This document shows positions 9,494-18,489 of a stretch of DNA of 64,000 nt, piece after piece; positions within the stretch are counted from its first letter, which is position 1, and each line of letters opens with the position of its first letter. Location of the stretch: positions 3,162,292-3,226,291 of the forward strand of contig NZ_CP022163.1 in NCBI RefSeq assembly GCF_002305855.1, read 5' to 3'. This stretch comes from Melittangium boletus DSM 14713. GTDB lineage: Bacteria; Myxococcota; Myxococcia; Myxococcales; Myxococcaceae. The position numbers and the translations under genes are program-made. Below the pieces are notes generated by a model that was not told the DNA's origin, did not search any database, and saw only the letters and a list, made by a program, of their open reading frames with translations.

Positions 9494-9522
9494 TGCTAAC
9501 AGAGAGGTTTGCCCGAAAACAA
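9494..9522 (-). promoter_or_regulatory. Possible sigma70-type promoter of the TonB receptor
   Basis: Read on the minus strand: TTGTTT, 17-base spacer, TTAGCA, followed about 60 bases later by the TTG start of the receptor. The match to TTGACA/TATAAT is moderate, but the spacing is ideal and the stretch is unusually A/T-rich for this window. Confidence 0.35.
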
Positions 9523-9584
9523 GGGAGGGTCCGATTTCCCGGCCCATTGCCTCGCTTCGCGCGCGCGTGACATGAAGCGGGCCA

Positions 9585-11369
9585 ATGTCCTTCCTGCACG
9601 AAGCCCTGATTTTCCTGACAGCCGCCGTGGTGTCCGTTCCCATCTTCAAGCGGCTCGGATTGGGCTCGGTGCTCGGCTATCTGGTGGCGGGCGTGGTGAT
9701 TGGCCCCTGGGGGGTGAAGCTCATCACCGACGTGGAGAACATCCTGCACTTCTCCGAGCTGGGCGTGGTGCTCCTGCTCTTCCTCATCGGATTGGAGTTG
9801 CGGCCCTCGCGCCTGTGGGAGTTGCGCCGCACGGTGTTTGGTCTGGGCGGAGCGCAGGTGCTGGGCACGGGCGTGTTGCTCGCGGGGGTGGGCGTGGCGC
9901 TCGGTCTGCCCATGGCCACGGCCATCATCGCCGGGCTGGGACTGTCCCTGTCCTCCACCGCCTTCGCGCTGCAACTGCTGACGGAGAAGAACGAGCTGAC
10001 CACCGAGCATGGCCAGGCCGCCTTCGGCATCCTCCTGTTCCAGGACCTGGCCGTCATTCCCCTGCTGGCGCTGCTGCCCTTCCTCGGCGAGCCCCTGGCG
10101 GAGGCGACCTCGCACTCCGACTGGAGCTCCGCCGTGCGGGTGGTGGGCGTGCTGGCCGCGGTCGTCATCGGAGGCCGCTACGTGCTGCGGCCCGTGCTGC
10201 GCAGCGTGGCGTCCCTGCACAGCCAGGAGCTCTTCACCGCCACGGCGTTGCTCGTGGTGGTGGGCACCGCGCTGCTCATGGCCCAGGTGGGCCTGTCCAT
10301 GGCGCTCGGCGCCTTCCTCGCCGGCGTGCTGCTCGCGGACTCCGAGTACCGCCACGAGCTGGAAGCCGACATCGAGCCCTTCAAGGGCCTGCTGCTGGGC
10401 CTGTTCTTCATCGCCGTGGGCATGTCGGTGAACCTGGGCCTGCTCGCGAGCGGCCCGGTGCGCGTGGGGCTGATGGTGCTCGGGCTGGTGCTCATCAAGG
10501 CGCTGGTGCTCTTCGGGCTGGGCTTCCGCGTCTTCAAGAGCCAGGAGCCCTCGCTGAGCCTGGCGGTGTCCATCTCCCAGGGCGGCGAGTTCGCCTTCGT
10601 GCTCTTCGGGCTCGCGGTGGGCTTCCGGGTGATGGAGCGCGAGCTGTCGGAGCTGCTCGTGGTGGTGGTGAGCATGTCCATGGCCGTCACGCCCCTGCTC
10701 TTCGCCTTCTATGACAAGGCCATCCGTCCGCGCTTGCGCCGCTCGGAGAAGAAGCGCGCGTTCGACGTGTCCCCCGAGGAGGATCACCCCGTCATCATCG
10801 CGGGGCTGGGGCGCGTGGGGCAGGTGGTGGCGCGGCTCCTGCGCGCGCGGCGCATCGGCTTCACCGCGCTGGACATCAACGCCGAGCACATCCAGTTCAT
10901 CAACAAGTTCGGCAACACCCACGTCTACTATGGAGACGCCTCGCGCCTGGACCTGCTCCGGGCGGCGCGCGTGGACAAGGCCCGCGTCTTCGTGCTCGCC
11001 ATCGACGACGTGGAGGCCTCGGTGCGCACGGCCGAGACGGTGCGCCAGCACTTCCCTCACGTCACCGTCTTCGCGCGCGCGCGCAACCGGCAGCACGCCT
11101 ACCGGCTGTTGAGCCTGGGCGTCACCCACATCATGCGGGAGACCTTCGCGGGCAGCCTGGAGCTCACCGGCGACGTGCTCCAGGCGCTCGGCCTCACCTT
11201 CTCCGAGAGCAAGAGCAGCGTGGAGCGCTTCCGCCAGCACGACGAGGAGCTGTTGCTCTCCACGTACAAGCACCAGGGGGACGTGGAGAAGCTCGCCCAG
11301 ATGGCCCTCCAGGCGCGCAAGGAGCTGGAGGAGCTGTTCGACAAGGACGCGCGCGAGAAGTCGCTCTGA
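9585..11369 (+). CDS. CPA2 monovalent cation:proton antiporter, KefB/KefC type
   Basis: 594 residues. The first 385 or so are hydrophobic with the Na+/H+ exchanger pattern of about 12 helices, including GLSLSSTAFALQLL and the FQDLAVIPLLALLPFL helix typical of KefB/C. From about residue 395 there is a cytoplasmic RCK_N (TrkA-N) domain: the Rossmann nucleotide loop IIAGLGRVGQVVARLL, then VYYGDASRLDLLRAA, and the KefC-like FARARNRQHAYRLL and MRETFAGSLELT blocks. It should exchange K+ or Na+ for H+ under nucleotide control. No kefF/kefG-like oxidoreductase gene is adjacent, so glutathione-adduct gating is uncertain. Confidence 0.9.
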   Translation: MSFLHEALIFLTAAVVSVPIFKRLGLGSVLGYLVAGVVIGPWGVKLITDVENILHFSELGVVLLLFLIGLELRPSRLWELRRTVFGLGGAQVLGTGVLLAGVGVALGLPMATAIIAGLGLSLSSTAFALQLLTEKNELTTEHGQAAFGILLFQDLAVIPLLALLPFLGEPLAEATSHSDWSSAVRVVGVLAAVVIGGRYVLRPVLRSVASLHSQELFTATALLVVVGTALLMAQVGLSMALGAFLAGVLLADSEYRHELEADIEPFKGLLLGLFFIAVGMSVNLGLLASGPVRVGLMVLGLVLIKALVLFGLGFRVFKSQEPSLSLAVSISQGGEFAFVLFGLAVGFRVMERELSELLVVVVSMSMAVTPLLFAFYDKAIRPRLRRSEKKRAFDVSPEEDHPVIIAGLGRVGQVVARLLRARRIGFTALDINAEHIQFINKFGNTHVYYGDASRLDLLRAARVDKARVFVLAIDDVEASVRTAETVRQHFPHVTVFARARNRQHAYRLLSLGVTHIMRETFAGSLELTGDVLQALGLTFSESKSSVERFRQHDEELLLSTYKHQGDVEKLAQMALQARKELEELFDKDAREKSL

Positions 11370-11376
11370 GCGGTGC

Positions 11377-12693
11377 TCAGGCCACCGGCTCGGACGGGAC
11401 GGTGCTGGAGGACGGCGCCTTCATCACCGCGTCGAAGGCCTGTTGATCCAACCCACCCTCCCACCGCGACACCACCACCGTGGCCACGGCGTTGCCGAGG
11501 AAGTTGGTGAGCGAGCGGCACTCGGACATGAAGCGATCCACGCCGAGGATGAGCGCCATGCCCGCCACCGGCACGGTGGGCACCACGGACAGGGTGGCCG
11601 CCAGGGTGATGAAGCCCGCCCCCGTCACGCCCGCCGCGCCCTTGGAGCTGAGCATGGCCACGAGCAGCAGCAGCACCTGCTGGCTCAGCGTCAGGTGCGT
11701 GTTGGTCGCCTGGGCGATGAACAGCGCCGCCAGCGTCATGTAGATGTTGGTGCCATCCAGGTTGAAGGAGTAGCCGGTGGGCACCACCAGGGCGACGATG
11801 GGCTTGGGACAGCCCGCGCGCTCCATCTTCTCGATGAGGTTGGGCAGGGCGGACTCGGACGAGCTGGTGCCGAGCACCAGCAGGAGCTCCGCCTTGAGGT
11901 AGCGGATGAGCCGCAGGATGGAGAAGCCATTGTAGCGCGCCACCGCGCCCAGGATGACGAGCACGAACACGGCCGACGTCGCGTAGAAGGTGAGCACGAG
12001 CGCCGCCAGGTTCACGATGGCGCCAATCCCGTACTTGCCGATGGTGAAGGCGAACGCGCCGAACGCGCCCACCGGCGCCACCTTCATCAGGAGGCTCACC
12101 AGCTTGAAGAAGGCGATGCTCAGCGAGTGCAGCAGGTCCACCACCGGCCGGCCCTTCTCGCCCACGAGCGACAGGGCCACGCCGAACAGGATGGAGACGA
12201 AGAGCACCTGGAGGATTTCCCCCTCGGAGAAGGCGCTCACCACGGTGGTGGGGATGATGTTGAGCAGGAACGCGGTGAGGTTCTGATCGTGCGCCTTGGC
12301 GGCGTAGCCGGACACCGCTCCGGCGTCGAGCGTGGCCGGGTCGATGTTCATCCCCGCTCCTGGGCGCACCACGTTGGCGATGACCATCCCCACCACCAGC
12401 GCGAGCGTGGAGAACGTGAGGAAGTAGGCGAACGCCTTGGCGGCGATGCGGCCCACCTTGCCCAGGTCATGCGAGCCCGCGATGCCCGTCACCACCGTGA
12501 GGAAGATGACCGGGGCGATGATCATCTTCACCAGCTTGATGAAGCCATCTCCCAGCGGCTTCATGGAGGCGCCCAGGTCCGGATAGAAGTGGCCGAGCAG
12601 CGCGCCGAGGGTGATGGCCACCAGGACCTGGAAGTAGAGGTGCCGGTGGAGCCCCCGGGGGGCGGACTCCTGCTTGGTTTCCTGGAGAATCAT
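11377..12693 (-). CDS. dctA: Dicarboxylate/amino acid:cation symporter, DctA type
   Basis: 438-residue sodium/proton-coupled C4-dicarboxylate transporter of the DAACS/SLC1 family. The signatures are visible: [18 protein letters not shown], the serine-rich hairpin [36 protein letters not shown] and the [13 protein letters not shown] reentrant loop. I chose the ATG at 12693 (MILQETKQ); the longer frame to 12807 is Arg/Pro-rich and unlike the family. The SSSESALP and NLDGTNIY wording favours C4-dicarboxylates over glutamate. Convergent with the antiporter gene, 7 bases apart. Confidence 0.92.
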   Translation of the reverse strand: MILQETKQESAPRGLHRHLYFQVLVAITLGALLGHFYPDLGASMKPLGDGFIKLVKMIIAPVIFLTVVTGIAGSHDLGKVGRIAAKAFAYFLTFSTLALVVGMVIANVVRPGAGMNIDPATLDAGAVSGYAAKAHDQNLTAFLLNIIPTTVVSAFSEGEILQVLFVSILFGVALSLVGEKGRPVVDLLHSLSIAFFKLVSLLMKVAPVGAFGAFAFTIGKYGIGAIVNLAALVLTFYATSAVFVLVILGAVARYNGFSILRLIRYLKAELLLVLGTSSSESALPNLIEKMERAGCPKPIVALVVPTGYSFNLDGTNIYMTLAALFIAQATNTHLTLSQQVLLLLVAMLSSKGAAGVTGAGFITLAATLSVVPTVPVAGMALILGVDRFMSECRSLTNFLGNAVATVVVSRWEGGLDQQAFDAVMKAPSSSTVPSEPVA

Positions 12694-12878
12694 CTTCGAG
12701 AGTGTCCTTGCCCCGCGCGGGAGAGGGCGGGGCGTGCGCCCCAGCGTAGGGGCCGAGGCATTTGCGCACCAACGTCTGGCGCGGCATTCCCACTCCCGAG
12801 GGGACATGACGCACGACGTCAGACACTTGCTTCATTCCGGACTGGGCAGGCGCGCACGCCTTGGCGAGGCTCGGGGCC

Positions 12879-14573
12879 GTGGACGACACCCTGCCCGATC
12901 CCGAACACCTCGAACGACTTCTCTCCGCCGCGCGCACCCTGCCCGCCCTGACGCCGCACGCCGCCCGCCTGGAGCGCTTGCGCCAGGACTACGCACGAGG
13001 GAGGGAGCGGCGGGACGTCCCACTCACCGTGGCGCTGGTGGGGGCCACGGGTGCGGGCAAGTCCACCCTGCTCAATGCCCTGGCCGGCCAGGCGCTCGCG
13101 AGAGAGGGCGAGGACCGGCCCACCAGCACGGCCGCCACCGTCTTCGCCCCCGAGGGCCTGGAGCTGGAGGACATCGCCCAGGTGGGAGCGCGGGTGGTGC
13201 GCTACACGCCGGGGCCCCGGGGGTTGTGGAGCGGCCAGGTATTCATCGACACGCCGGATCTCAACAGCGTGGCCACGGCACACCGCGAGGTGGCGCGCGC
13301 GGCGCTGGAGCGCGCGGACGTGGCGCTGGTGGTGATGCACCGGAGCAGTGTCGCCGAGTCCTCCCAGGCAGAGTTCCTGGCGGAGTTCGCCCGGCGGCGC
13401 GCGCTCGTGTTCCTCATCAACTTCGCGGACGAGCTGTCGGCCGACTCCCGCGAATCCCTCAAGTCCCAGGCGCGCCGGCTCGCCGCGGAGCGCTACGGGA
13501 TGGCGCTGGAGTCCGTGCCCGTCTTCGCCATCAGCGGACGCGCCGCGAAGCAGGGGCAGGACCCGTCGGGCGAATTCGGCGCCCTGCTCTTCCACCTCCA
13601 GTCCCTCGCCACCCAGACGGTGGCCGAGCGGGTGCGGCGCTCCAACGCCCAGGGCGCGCTCACGGAACTCACCTCGCGGGTGGAGGGCGCGCTGACGGAG
13701 ACGGAGGACACGCTCACGCGGGCGGGCACCGCGCTGGGGGCGGGGCTCGGGCGGGCCGCCACGGGCCTGCGGGAGGACTTCGAGTCCCGGCTGCTGCTCG
13801 CGCAGGGCTTCCTCGCCTCGGAGGTACGCGATCAGGCGGCGGGACGCTTCTGGGGCCCGGCGGCCTGGGGCATGCGGCTGTCCTCCGTGGGCGCGGGAGG
13901 CCTGGGCGCGGCGGCGCTGGTGTCGCGGCGCAGCCTGCCGGTGGGACTGGCGGTGGCGGCCACCACCACCGTGCTGGACGTGGTGCGCGAGCGCACGCGG
14001 GCCCGCGCGGCGGAGACGGCGGTGGTGGAGCCCTTCGAGGATGACCTGGCCGTGGAGTCCGCCGCCCGCGCCTCGCTCACGGAGGCCCGGAGCCTGGCGC
14101 ACGCGGGAGGACTGCCGCCGGAGACGCTGGGCCTGCCGGATGTGGACACGCTGCTCGCGGAGCTGAAGGCCGCGCGCGCGAGCGCCTGGCGCTACACCCT
14201 CACCACGGCGGTGGCCGAGGCCGTGGCGGGCTGGTGGCGCACGGCGCGCTGGCTCCTGCTGCCGCTCATCAACCTGCCCCTGTTCGCGCTGCTGGGGCAC
14301 GTGGGCTACCGCGTGGTGCGGGCCTACCTCGAGGGCCCCCTGCTGGGCGTGGACTACTTCCTCAACGCGGGGGCGCTCTTCGCGTTGCTCGCGGGGACGG
14401 GCGCGCTCCTGGCCTCGGCGAGCCTCGCGGGCACCACCCGCGCCGTGCGCCGCATGGGCCTCGCCCGCTTCACCGCGCTCCTGGACGCGCTCGGCGCCCG
14501 GCTCGGCGAATCGGTCCAGGACAGCCTGCGCTCCGGGCGCGAGGCCGCCCGCGCCCTGCTCCGCCTGCGCTGA
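12879..14573 (+). CDS. Membrane-anchored dynamin/Era-like GTPase
   Basis: The N-terminal third is a P-loop GTPase: G1 GATGAGKSTLLNAL, a Thr-containing switch region (DRPTSTAATVF), G3 FIDTPDLNS. The expected G4 NKxD reads LINFADE, so guanine specificity is uncertain. The middle is helical, with a short hydrophobic stretch (GAGGLGAAALVSRRS). The C-terminal third has two strong membrane segments (WLLLPLINLPLFALLGHVGY and ALFALLAGTGALLASASLAG) and ends in a basic helix. The design recalls bacterial dynamin-like or YjeP/DUF697-type GTPases acting at the inner membrane. The GTG at 12879 has GAGG 9 bases upstream; a TTG at 12861 is the alternative. Confidence 0.75.
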   Translation: MDDTLPDPEHLERLLSAARTLPALTPHAARLERLRQDYARGRERRDVPLTVALVGATGAGKSTLLNALAGQALAREGEDRPTSTAATVFAPEGLELEDIAQVGARVVRYTPGPRGLWSGQVFIDTPDLNSVATAHREVARAALERADVALVVMHRSSVAESSQAEFLAEFARRRALVFLINFADELSADSRESLKSQARRLAAERYGMALESVPVFAISGRAAKQGQDPSGEFGALLFHLQSLATQTVAERVRRSNAQGALTELTSRVEGALTETEDTLTRAGTALGAGLGRAATGLREDFESRLLLAQGFLASEVRDQAAGRFWGPAAWGMRLSSVGAGGLGAAALVSRRSLPVGLAVAATTTVLDVVRERTRARAAETAVVEPFEDDLAVESAARASLTEARSLAHAGGLPPETLGLPDVDTLLAELKAARASAWRYTLTTAVAEAVAGWWRTARWLLLPLINLPLFALLGHVGYRVVRAYLEGPLLGVDYFLNAGALFALLAGTGALLASASLAGTTRAVRRMGLARFTALLDALGARLGESVQDSLRSGREAARALLRLR

Positions 14574-14691
14574 CTGGCCGACACCCGCCCCGTACCCACG
14601 ACCCGGTAGGCAACCGCACATCCATGGCCATCATGGGACTCGGGGGTGGGGAAGGGTAGCGCGGTGCGCGCGAAGCGGAGAGCGCCCAGAC

Positions 14692-17139
14692 ATGAGTCAG
14701 AGCGAGTGCCATGCCCAACCGTTGGAGCCCCACCGCGAGCTCATGCCCGGCCAATGGCTGCGGCACTACGAGCTCATCCGAGAGCTGAGCGGCGGTGGCC
14801 CGGGTGGCGGGGCCTACCTGGCGCGCGACACCCGCACGGGACGCCGGGTGACGATCCATTTCCCGTCTCGGCTCCCTCCCGTCACCGCGCGCCTCTTCCA
14901 CGAGAACATCGTGGCCATCCAGGAAGTCGGCCAGGACGAGGACGGCGCCTTCCTGGTGCTCGAATACCTCCAGGGCCAGTCCTTGCGGACGCTCGTCCAC
15001 CACGAGCGGCTGCCTCCGGCACGCGCCGTCGAACTGATGGCGCCCGTGCTGCGGGCGCTCGCGCACGCGCATGACCAGGGAGTCGTCCATGGAGACCTGC
15101 GGCCCGACAACCTCCTGGTGACCGACACGGGCGTCATCAAGGTGCTCGGCTTCGGCCTCTCCCGGACAACCCAGGAGATGGAGGAGGAGCCCGCCACCGA
15201 TCCCCGCACGGACCTCTGGGCCGTGGGCATCATGCTCTTCCAGATGCTCTCGGGTGTGACGCCGCGGCTCGACGCGCCCATGCCGCGTCTCCAGGAGCTG
15301 TTGCCCGCCCTGCCCCCAGACCTGGCCGCCGTCGTCGACCGCTGCCTGCTCGAGAACAAGGACGAGCGCTTCGCCGACGCGCGCTCGCTCCTGCGCGCCC
15401 TGGAGCCCTTCCTCCCAGGCCATGCCCATCGCGAGCCGCTCGCCAGCGATTCCTGTCCCTATCCAGGCCTCTCCGCCTTCCAGGAAGCCGACGCGGACCG
15501 CTTCTTCGGCCGCGCCCGGGAGGTCACCGCGCTCCTCCAGCGCCTTCGCGATCGTCCCCTGCTCGCCGTCGTCGGACCTTCCGGCGCGGGCAAATCCTCC
15601 CTGGTGCACGCGGGGCTCGTGCCCGCCCTCGAGCGCTCCGGCAACGACTGGCGGACGCTCGTGATGCGTCCCGGGCAGCACCCCCTGTCGGCCCTGGCCC
15701 GCCTGCTGGAACAGGCGGAACGCCCCTCGGACGTCTTCGAGGAGGACAGCCCGAGGCGGCGTGAACTCGTGCGGCGGCTGTACGCCGAGCCCGGCTACGC
15801 GGGCCAGGTGCTGCGCGCCCTCGCCCAGCACCACCACCACGAGCTGCTCGTCTTCATCGATTCCTTCGAGGAGCTGTACGCGCGAGTCCCCGACGTGCGC
15901 GAGCGCCGGGCGTTCACCGAATGCCTGATGGGCATCGCGGATGACACCACCTCCCCCCTGCGGGTGCTCCTCGCGCTGCGCACGGACCGCATGGACGCCG
16001 TGTCCGAGGACGAGCGCTTCATGACGGCCCTCTCCCAGGGCCTGTTCTTCCTCGCGCCGCTCCGGGGCGAGGGGCTGTGCGAGGCACTGGTGCGGCCCGC
16101 CGAGAGGGCCGGCTACTCCTTCGAGATGCCCATCCTGGTGGACGGTCTGCTCCAGGATCTGGAGTCCTCCCCGGACGCGCTTCCGCTCCTCCAGTTCGCC
16201 GCCACCACGATGTGGGAAGCGCGCGATCCGGACACCCGGCGGCTCACCGTCCGGGCCCATGAGACCCAAGGCGGCGTCACGGGAGTGCTCGCCCGCCACG
16301 CCGACGAAGTGCTCGCGAACCTGCTCGCGTCCGAGCAGGAGCTGACCCGACGCCTGTGCTCTCGATTGGTGGCGCCCAGTCGCACACGGGCCACCGCGAC
16401 CCTGGACGAGCTGCGCGCGCTGACGAACGAGCCGGAGGAGCCGCGGCGGCTCATCGAGCATCTGGCGCGCATGCGGCTGCTGCGGCTCCACGGCGGCGCG
16501 GATGACACGGACGTGACGGTGGAGCTCGTCCACGAATCGCTCATCCACGGCTGGCCTCCCCTGCGCCGCTGGCTGGACGAGCGCCAGGAGGACACGGCGT
16601 TACCCGAGCGGGAGGCGCGACAGGGAAGAGCCCGGATGCTCGCGGGTGTGGTTTTCGTGGGCGCGCTCCTCCTCGCGACGTCGGTGGGGTGGGTGCACGC
16701 GCGCGGCGCGCAGCGGAGGGCCGAACTCCAGGCGGAGCGGGCGCGCGCGGAGGAACGGATGGCGCTGGACGCGGAGGCACGAGCCCGGGAGGCGGCGCGA
16801 GAAGCGCGGCGGGAACTCGAGAGGGTGCTCATCGAGCAACAGGAGCGGCACGAGGAGTGGCGAGCCTGGGAAGAGACCCATCGAGAAGTGGTGCGCCTCA
16901 CCGAGGAGCTGTTCCACCGCGAGGAGGAGCTCTTCTCCGCGCTGCGGAGGCTTCAGAAAGCCTCCCCTACCCGGCCTGCCTCACCCCGGCACGGCTCGAG
17001 AAACGCCGAGGCGCTGCTGCGGCGGGAGCGGGAACGCATCCAGGGCCTCGAGGCGAGGATCGCCCCGATGCTCCAGCTCTTGAAGCGGCGGGCCTGGCGG
17101 GAGCAACCCGCCGGCCCGTTCGAGGAAATGAAGCGCTAG
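14692..17139 (+). CDS. Pseudokinase - nSTAND1 NTPase - transmembrane - coiled-coil protein
   Basis: 815 residues. Residues about 25-240 keep the outline of a Ser/Thr kinase (VLEYLQGQSLRTLVHHERLP, VVHGDLRPDNLLV, TDLWAVGIMLFQML), but the Gly-rich loop is altered, the beta-3 Lys is missing (RRVTIHF) and DFG is GFG, so it is probably catalytically dead. Residues about 255-620 are an nSTAND1-type NTPase: CPYPGLSAFQEADADRFFGR lead-in, Walker A GPSGAGKSS, Walker B-like LLVFIDSFEE, then VELVHESLIHGWPPL. A helix at about 645-665 spans the membrane. The rest is an E/R-rich coiled coil rather than the WD40 propeller common in this class. Likely a membrane-tethered signalling scaffold. Confidence 0.82.
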   Translation: MSQSECHAQPLEPHRELMPGQWLRHYELIRELSGGGPGGGAYLARDTRTGRRVTIHFPSRLPPVTARLFHENIVAIQEVGQDEDGAFLVLEYLQGQSLRTLVHHERLPPARAVELMAPVLRALAHAHDQGVVHGDLRPDNLLVTDTGVIKVLGFGLSRTTQEMEEEPATDPRTDLWAVGIMLFQMLSGVTPRLDAPMPRLQELLPALPPDLAAVVDRCLLENKDERFADARSLLRALEPFLPGHAHREPLASDSCPYPGLSAFQEADADRFFGRAREVTALLQRLRDRPLLAVVGPSGAGKSSLVHAGLVPALERSGNDWRTLVMRPGQHPLSALARLLEQAERPSDVFEEDSPRRRELVRRLYAEPGYAGQVLRALAQHHHHELLVFIDSFEELYARVPDVRERRAFTECLMGIADDTTSPLRVLLALRTDRMDAVSEDERFMTALSQGLFFLAPLRGEGLCEALVRPAERAGYSFEMPILVDGLLQDLESSPDALPLLQFAATTMWEARDPDTRRLTVRAHETQGGVTGVLARHADEVLANLLASEQELTRRLCSRLVAPSRTRATATLDELRALTNEPEEPRRLIEHLARMRLLRLHGGADDTDVTVELVHESLIHGWPPLRRWLDERQEDTALPEREARQGRARMLAGVVFVGALLLATSVGWVHARGAQRRAELQAERARAEERMALDAEARAREAAREARRELERVLIEQQERHEEWRAWEETHREVVRLTEELFHREEELFSALRRLQKASPTRPASPRHGSRNAEALLRRERERIQGLEARIAPMLQLLKRRAWREQPAGPFEEMKR

Positions 17140-17897
17140 TTCGCGCCGCCGGAGCCGTCATCGAAGGCGTGAGCCTGGGACGGCATGCGCACGGTGTTGA
17201 CCGCCGGGCGCGAGACCTTCTCCAGCAGCTCCTTGGCACCGGGAGGAATGCCACCCGAGGCCTGCTCCCCCTCGCCCGACGGCACCACGGGCGCGATGGG
17301 CTGATTGGCGCGCCGCTCGTCGTTGGTGGCCATCATCGGCAGGTTCGGCGTGTTGCCGCACGAGGGAGCGGCGATGAGGGTGTCGCGCACCGGATCGCCA
17401 TAGCCCGCGATGTGCGCGCGAACGGAGGGGTTGTTCCATCCGGGGCCCTGGGTGCTGGCCACCTTGAAGTGCAGGTGGGGGCCGCAGGACCAGCCGGTGT
17501 TGCCCGAATAGCCGAGGAGCTGACCCTTGTGCACCGTATCGCCGGGCTTCACCACCACGGCGCTGAAGTGCAGGTACTGGGTCTCCACGCCCCCCGCGTG
17601 CTCGACGACGACGTAGTTGGCGTACGAGGCCATCTTGGGATCACACGCGCCCTGGGTGCTGTCCCCCCGCGCCATGCGCACCTTGCCGTCCTGCGCGGCG
17701 ACGACAGGGGTGCCGATGGGCATGCGGAAATCCCAGGCGTAGGTGTCATTCTGCAGGTGACTGCCCGTGTCGTGTCCCTGGCTGACCGGGAAGACCCGGC
17801 CACAGGCGAACGGCACGCCCATCTCGGGAACCACGCTATTGCGGGTGGGATTGACTGCCGGAGCGGAGGCGAGCAGGAAGATCGTGGAAATGATCAT
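17136..17897 (-). CDS. M23 (LytM) family metallopeptidase, exported
   Basis: 253 residues with an N-terminal hydrophobic signal (MIISTIFLLASAPAVNP). The LytM domain spans about residues 40-170: NDTYAWDFRMPIGTPVVAA carries the first zinc-site Asp, QYLHFSAVVVKPGDTVHKGQ the middle strands, and GPHLHFKV the HxH that ends the catalytic site. Such enzymes cut glycyl or peptide cross-links in peptidoglycan, or act as regulators of other cell-wall enzymes. The C-terminal 75 residues are low in complexity. The start is uncertain because no clear Shine-Dalgarno precedes the ATG at 17897. The 3' end overlaps the pseudokinase-STAND gene by 4 bases, tail to tail. Confidence 0.85.
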   Translation of the reverse strand: MIISTIFLLASAPAVNPTRNSVVPEMGVPFACGRVFPVSQGHDTGSHLQNDTYAWDFRMPIGTPVVAAQDGKVRMARGDSTQGACDPKMASYANYVVVEHAGGVETQYLHFSAVVVKPGDTVHKGQLLGYSGNTGWSCGPHLHFKVASTQGPGWNNPSVRAHIAGYGDPVRDTLIAAPSCGNTPNLPMMATNDERRANQPIAPVVPSGEGEQASGGIPPGAKELLEKVSRPAVNTVRMPSQAHAFDDGSGGAN

Positions 17898-17921
17898 GGG
17901 GGGCTGCGCGACAACGATGGG

Positions 17922-17933
17922 GTGCCTAGGCAC
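17922..17933. promoter_or_regulatory. 12-bp perfect palindrome in a divergent intergenic region
   Basis: GTGCCTAGGCAC reads the same on both strands and lies between the M23 peptidase start (17897) and the HIT gene start (18058), followed by an A/T-richer stretch. It could be an operator for one or both genes. CCTAGG is rare in high-GC DNA. No known regulator motif was matched. Confidence 0.25.
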
Positions 17934-18057
17934 TATTCCAGAATCCGCATCCCCTCGCGCCACGTGGGAAAATCTACAGGTCGGTCCATTCGGAGAGGAG
18001 GCGACCAGGCAGCGGCGCCTATCCTGCGGCCCTTCTCTTTCCCGGGAGGCGGCAAGC

Positions 18058-18453
18058 GTGGCCACGGAAACCATTTTCTCGAAGATCGTCCGAGGTGAAA
18101 TCCCCTGCCACAAGGTGTGGGAGGACGAGCGGCACCTGGCCTTTCTCGACATCCGCCCCATGAGGCCCGGACACACGCTCGTCATCCCCAAGGACGCCGG
18201 GGACTACCTCTTCGACCTGGAGCCCCAGGCCTATGGCGAGCTGATGCAGGCGGTGCGCACCGTGGCGCGCCTGCTCAAGGAGCGCCTGGGATGCCAGCGC
18301 GTGGTGGAGGTGGTGATCGGCTACGAGATACCGCACGCCCACGTGCACCTCATCCCCACCGACTCCATGGCGGAGCTGCCCTCGTTCGCGGGCAGCCCGG
18401 CGGATCAGGCGGAACTGGCGCGCCTCGCCGCGCGCCTGCGCGATGGGAAGTAA
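18058..18453 (+). CDS. HIT family nucleotide hydrolase
   Basis: 131 residues, a typical HIT-protein length. The catalytic histidine triad is complete as PHAHVHLIP near residues 97-105, and the N-terminal IFSKIVRGEIPCHKVWED and FLDIRPMRPGHTLVIPK blocks match the Hint branch. Hint proteins hydrolyse adenosine 5'-phosphoramidates and related AMP adducts. The GTG start at 18058 is fixed by a GGGAGG site 8 bases upstream; the longer open frame before it overlaps the divergent peptidase promoter. Monocistronic by appearance. Confidence 0.92.
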   Translation: MATETIFSKIVRGEIPCHKVWEDERHLAFLDIRPMRPGHTLVIPKDAGDYLFDLEPQAYGELMQAVRTVARLLKERLGCQRVVEVVIGYEIPHAHVHLIPTDSMAELPSFAGSPADQAELARLAARLRDGK

Positions 18454-18489
18454 GCCCCCCATCGCCGCCAGCGACGACGAGGCGGAGTC

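Noticed and set aside
9432..11273. N-terminal extension of the TonB receptor frame through the antiporter gene
   Set aside because: The receptor's signal peptide and ribosome site fix its start at 9431; the rest is His/Gln/Glu-rich antisense of the antiporter.
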